From positions 1 to 6,583 of the forward strand of contig JAADYZ010000039.1 of the NCBI GenBank assembly GCA_010092775.1: a stretch of 6,583 nt of DNA, read 5' to 3'. This DNA comes from Chloroflexota bacterium. Lineage in GTDB: Bacteria; Chloroflexota; Anaerolineae; Aggregatilineales; UBA3940. The number at the start of each line of letters is the position of its first letter. Position 1 is the stretch's first letter. The position numbers and the translations under genes were made by a program. Positions 5,849-6,583 of the stretch are shown here, piece by piece. The notes beneath the pieces were generated by a model. That model was not told where the DNA came from and made no database searches. It saw only the letters and a program-made list of their open reading frames with translations.

Positions 5849-6476
5849 AGTAACGGATCCGTGGATCGAGGAACGCGTATACAATATCGGTCGCCAGACT
5901 GATCAGCGCGACTGACAATGCAAATATGGTAATGACGCCTTGCACCGCCGTGTAGTCACGCTCACCAATGCGCTCCACCAGATAGAGACCCATGCCAGGC
6001 CAACTAAAGGTGGTCTCGGTGAGGACGGCTCCAGCCAGTAGCACCGAGAATTGCAGACCAACCAGCGCCACAATGGGAATCAGCGCGTTGGTCAACGCAT
6101 GACGATAAACAACAATGAACTCACGAATGCCACGTGCACGTGAGGCTGTGATGTAGTCTTGCACGAGGGTCTCGATCACGTTGATGCGACTGAGGCGCAG
6201 GAATACACCCATCAGAATCAGGCCGAGCGAGAGGGCTGGCAGCACAATGTGATGTAAGGCGTCCCAGAAGGCGGGCCAGTTGCCAGTCATGATCGAGTCG
6301 ACAACGAGCAGGTTAGTCGTGCGCACCAATGTGGTATTGATTTCTGGGTCAAGTCGACCTGCGACTGGTGCCCATCCGAGCCAGAGTCCAAAAACGATCT
6401 GAAACATCAACCCTAGCCAGAACACGGGGATCGAATATGCGGTGATACTGAGCAATCGCAGACCATAGTCCGCCGG
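5847..6476 (-). CDS. dppB: Opp/Dpp-type ABC importer permease B (N-terminus missing)
   Basis: C-terminal ~205 residues of an OppB/DppB permease, a family of about 310-340 residues, so roughly the first third is lost. Recognisable sequence reads DYGLRLLSITAYSIPVFWLGLM at its beginning, matching the conserved YSIPVFWLG region, followed by GWAPVAGR, the HHIVLPALSLGL segment, the EAA-type loop YITASRARGIREFIVVYRHAL that contacts the ATPases, LTETTFSWPGMGLYL, and the usual terminus DPRIRY. The codon at 6453-6455 is TTG and would be an artificial start: the frame stays open and family-like through D (6468-6470) before running into proline codons created by the poly-G tract. The gene therefore is cut by the end of reliable sequence somewhere in 6471-6480, not by a real mutation. 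It is first of the visible operon, 6 nt before permease C; the substrate-binding protein gene is probably further upstream. Confidence 0.93.
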   Translation of the reverse strand, partial: PADYGLRLLSITAYSIPVFWLGLMFQIVFGLWLGWAPVAGRLDPEINTTLVRTTNLLVVDSIMTGNWPAFWDALHHIVLPALSLGLILMGVFLRLSRINVIETLVQDYITASRARGIREFIVVYRHALTNALIPIVALVGLQFSVLLAGAVLTETTFSWPGMGLYLVERIGERDYTAVQGVITIFALSVALISLATDIVYAFLDPRIRY

Positions 6477-6477
6477 C

Positions 6478-6583
6478 GGGGGGGGGGGGGGGGGGGGGGG
6501 GGGGCGCGGAGGCGGGGGGCGGCGGCCGGCGCGGCGGAGTGGCGGGGGGGGGGGGGGGGGGGGGGGGGGGCGGGGGGGGGGGG
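6478..6583. repeat. Poly-G low-complexity contig end, probable sequencing artefact
   Basis: Nearly pure G with scattered C and only two A plus one T after 6509: a 27-G run at 6478-6504, a mixed G/C patch at 6505-6543, a second 27-G run at 6544-6570, then 12 more G. It interrupts the middle of a conserved permease gene. Such tails are expected from two-colour sequencing chemistry, where no signal is called G. No biological feature should be read from it. Confidence 0.9.

Noticed and set aside
6453..6455. TTG as the real start of a 202-residue permease B
   Set aside because: Family-like sequence (DYGLRL) continues upstream of it and the family is 310-340 residues long; the truncation comes from the contig end.
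6478..6583. G-quadruplex, telomere-like or recombination element at the G tract
   Set aside because: Position at the contig end, near-absence of A/T and abrupt break in a conserved gene fit a base-calling artefact far better.
1..6583. CRISPR array, tRNA/rRNA, insertion sequence or attachment site
   Set aside because: No regularly spaced repeats, RNA-gene signatures, transposase frames or terminal inverted repeats were seen; nearly all bases are accounted for by the eight genes and the artefactual tail.

Overview
The window is dense bacterial DNA, moderately GC-rich, with short intergenic gaps. It is the end of an assembled contig: the last ~105 bases are low-complexity poly-G that does not look biological. 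The gene repertoire (SpoIIE-type phosphatase, membrane-anchored SH3b protein with a TP-rich linker, PP2C phosphatase, Opp/Dpp-type ABC importer) is the kind seen in Chloroflexota such as Anaerolineae. That placement is an inference from protein style, not from a marker gene.

Plus strand, 1-2429: four tightly packed co-directional genes. They are the 3' end of a SpoIIE/PP2C-type serine phosphatase, a single-pass membrane protein with an extracytoplasmic bacterial SH3 domain, a complete PP2C-family protein phosphatase, and a small SAM-methyltransferase-like protein with a C-terminal four-cysteine zinc-ribbon-like tail. Gaps are 13, 8 and 3 nt, so they probably form one transcription unit whose 5' part lies outside the window. 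Two different phosphatase families in one cluster suggest a Ser/Thr phosphorylation or partner-switching signalling module. No kinase, anti-sigma factor or antagonist gene is visible here.

Minus strand, 6476-2473: an Opp/Dpp-type ABC importer operon read right to left: permease B (5' truncated by the contig end), permease C, ATPase D, ATPase F. Gaps are 6 nt, 17 nt and a 4-nt ATGA overlap, which implies translational coupling. The substrate-binding protein is not present and probably lies upstream, beyond the contig end. Both ATPases carry the C-terminal four-cysteine motif known in this family to hold an iron-sulfur cluster. The family imports peptides, but relatives move nickel or oligosaccharides, so the substrate is undetermined.

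The most unusual item is permease C. It is about 100 residues longer than usual because its first extracytoplasmic loop contains a segment that resembles one lobe of a family-3 solute-binding protein. The two operons converge with 43 nt between them and no clear terminator hairpin.
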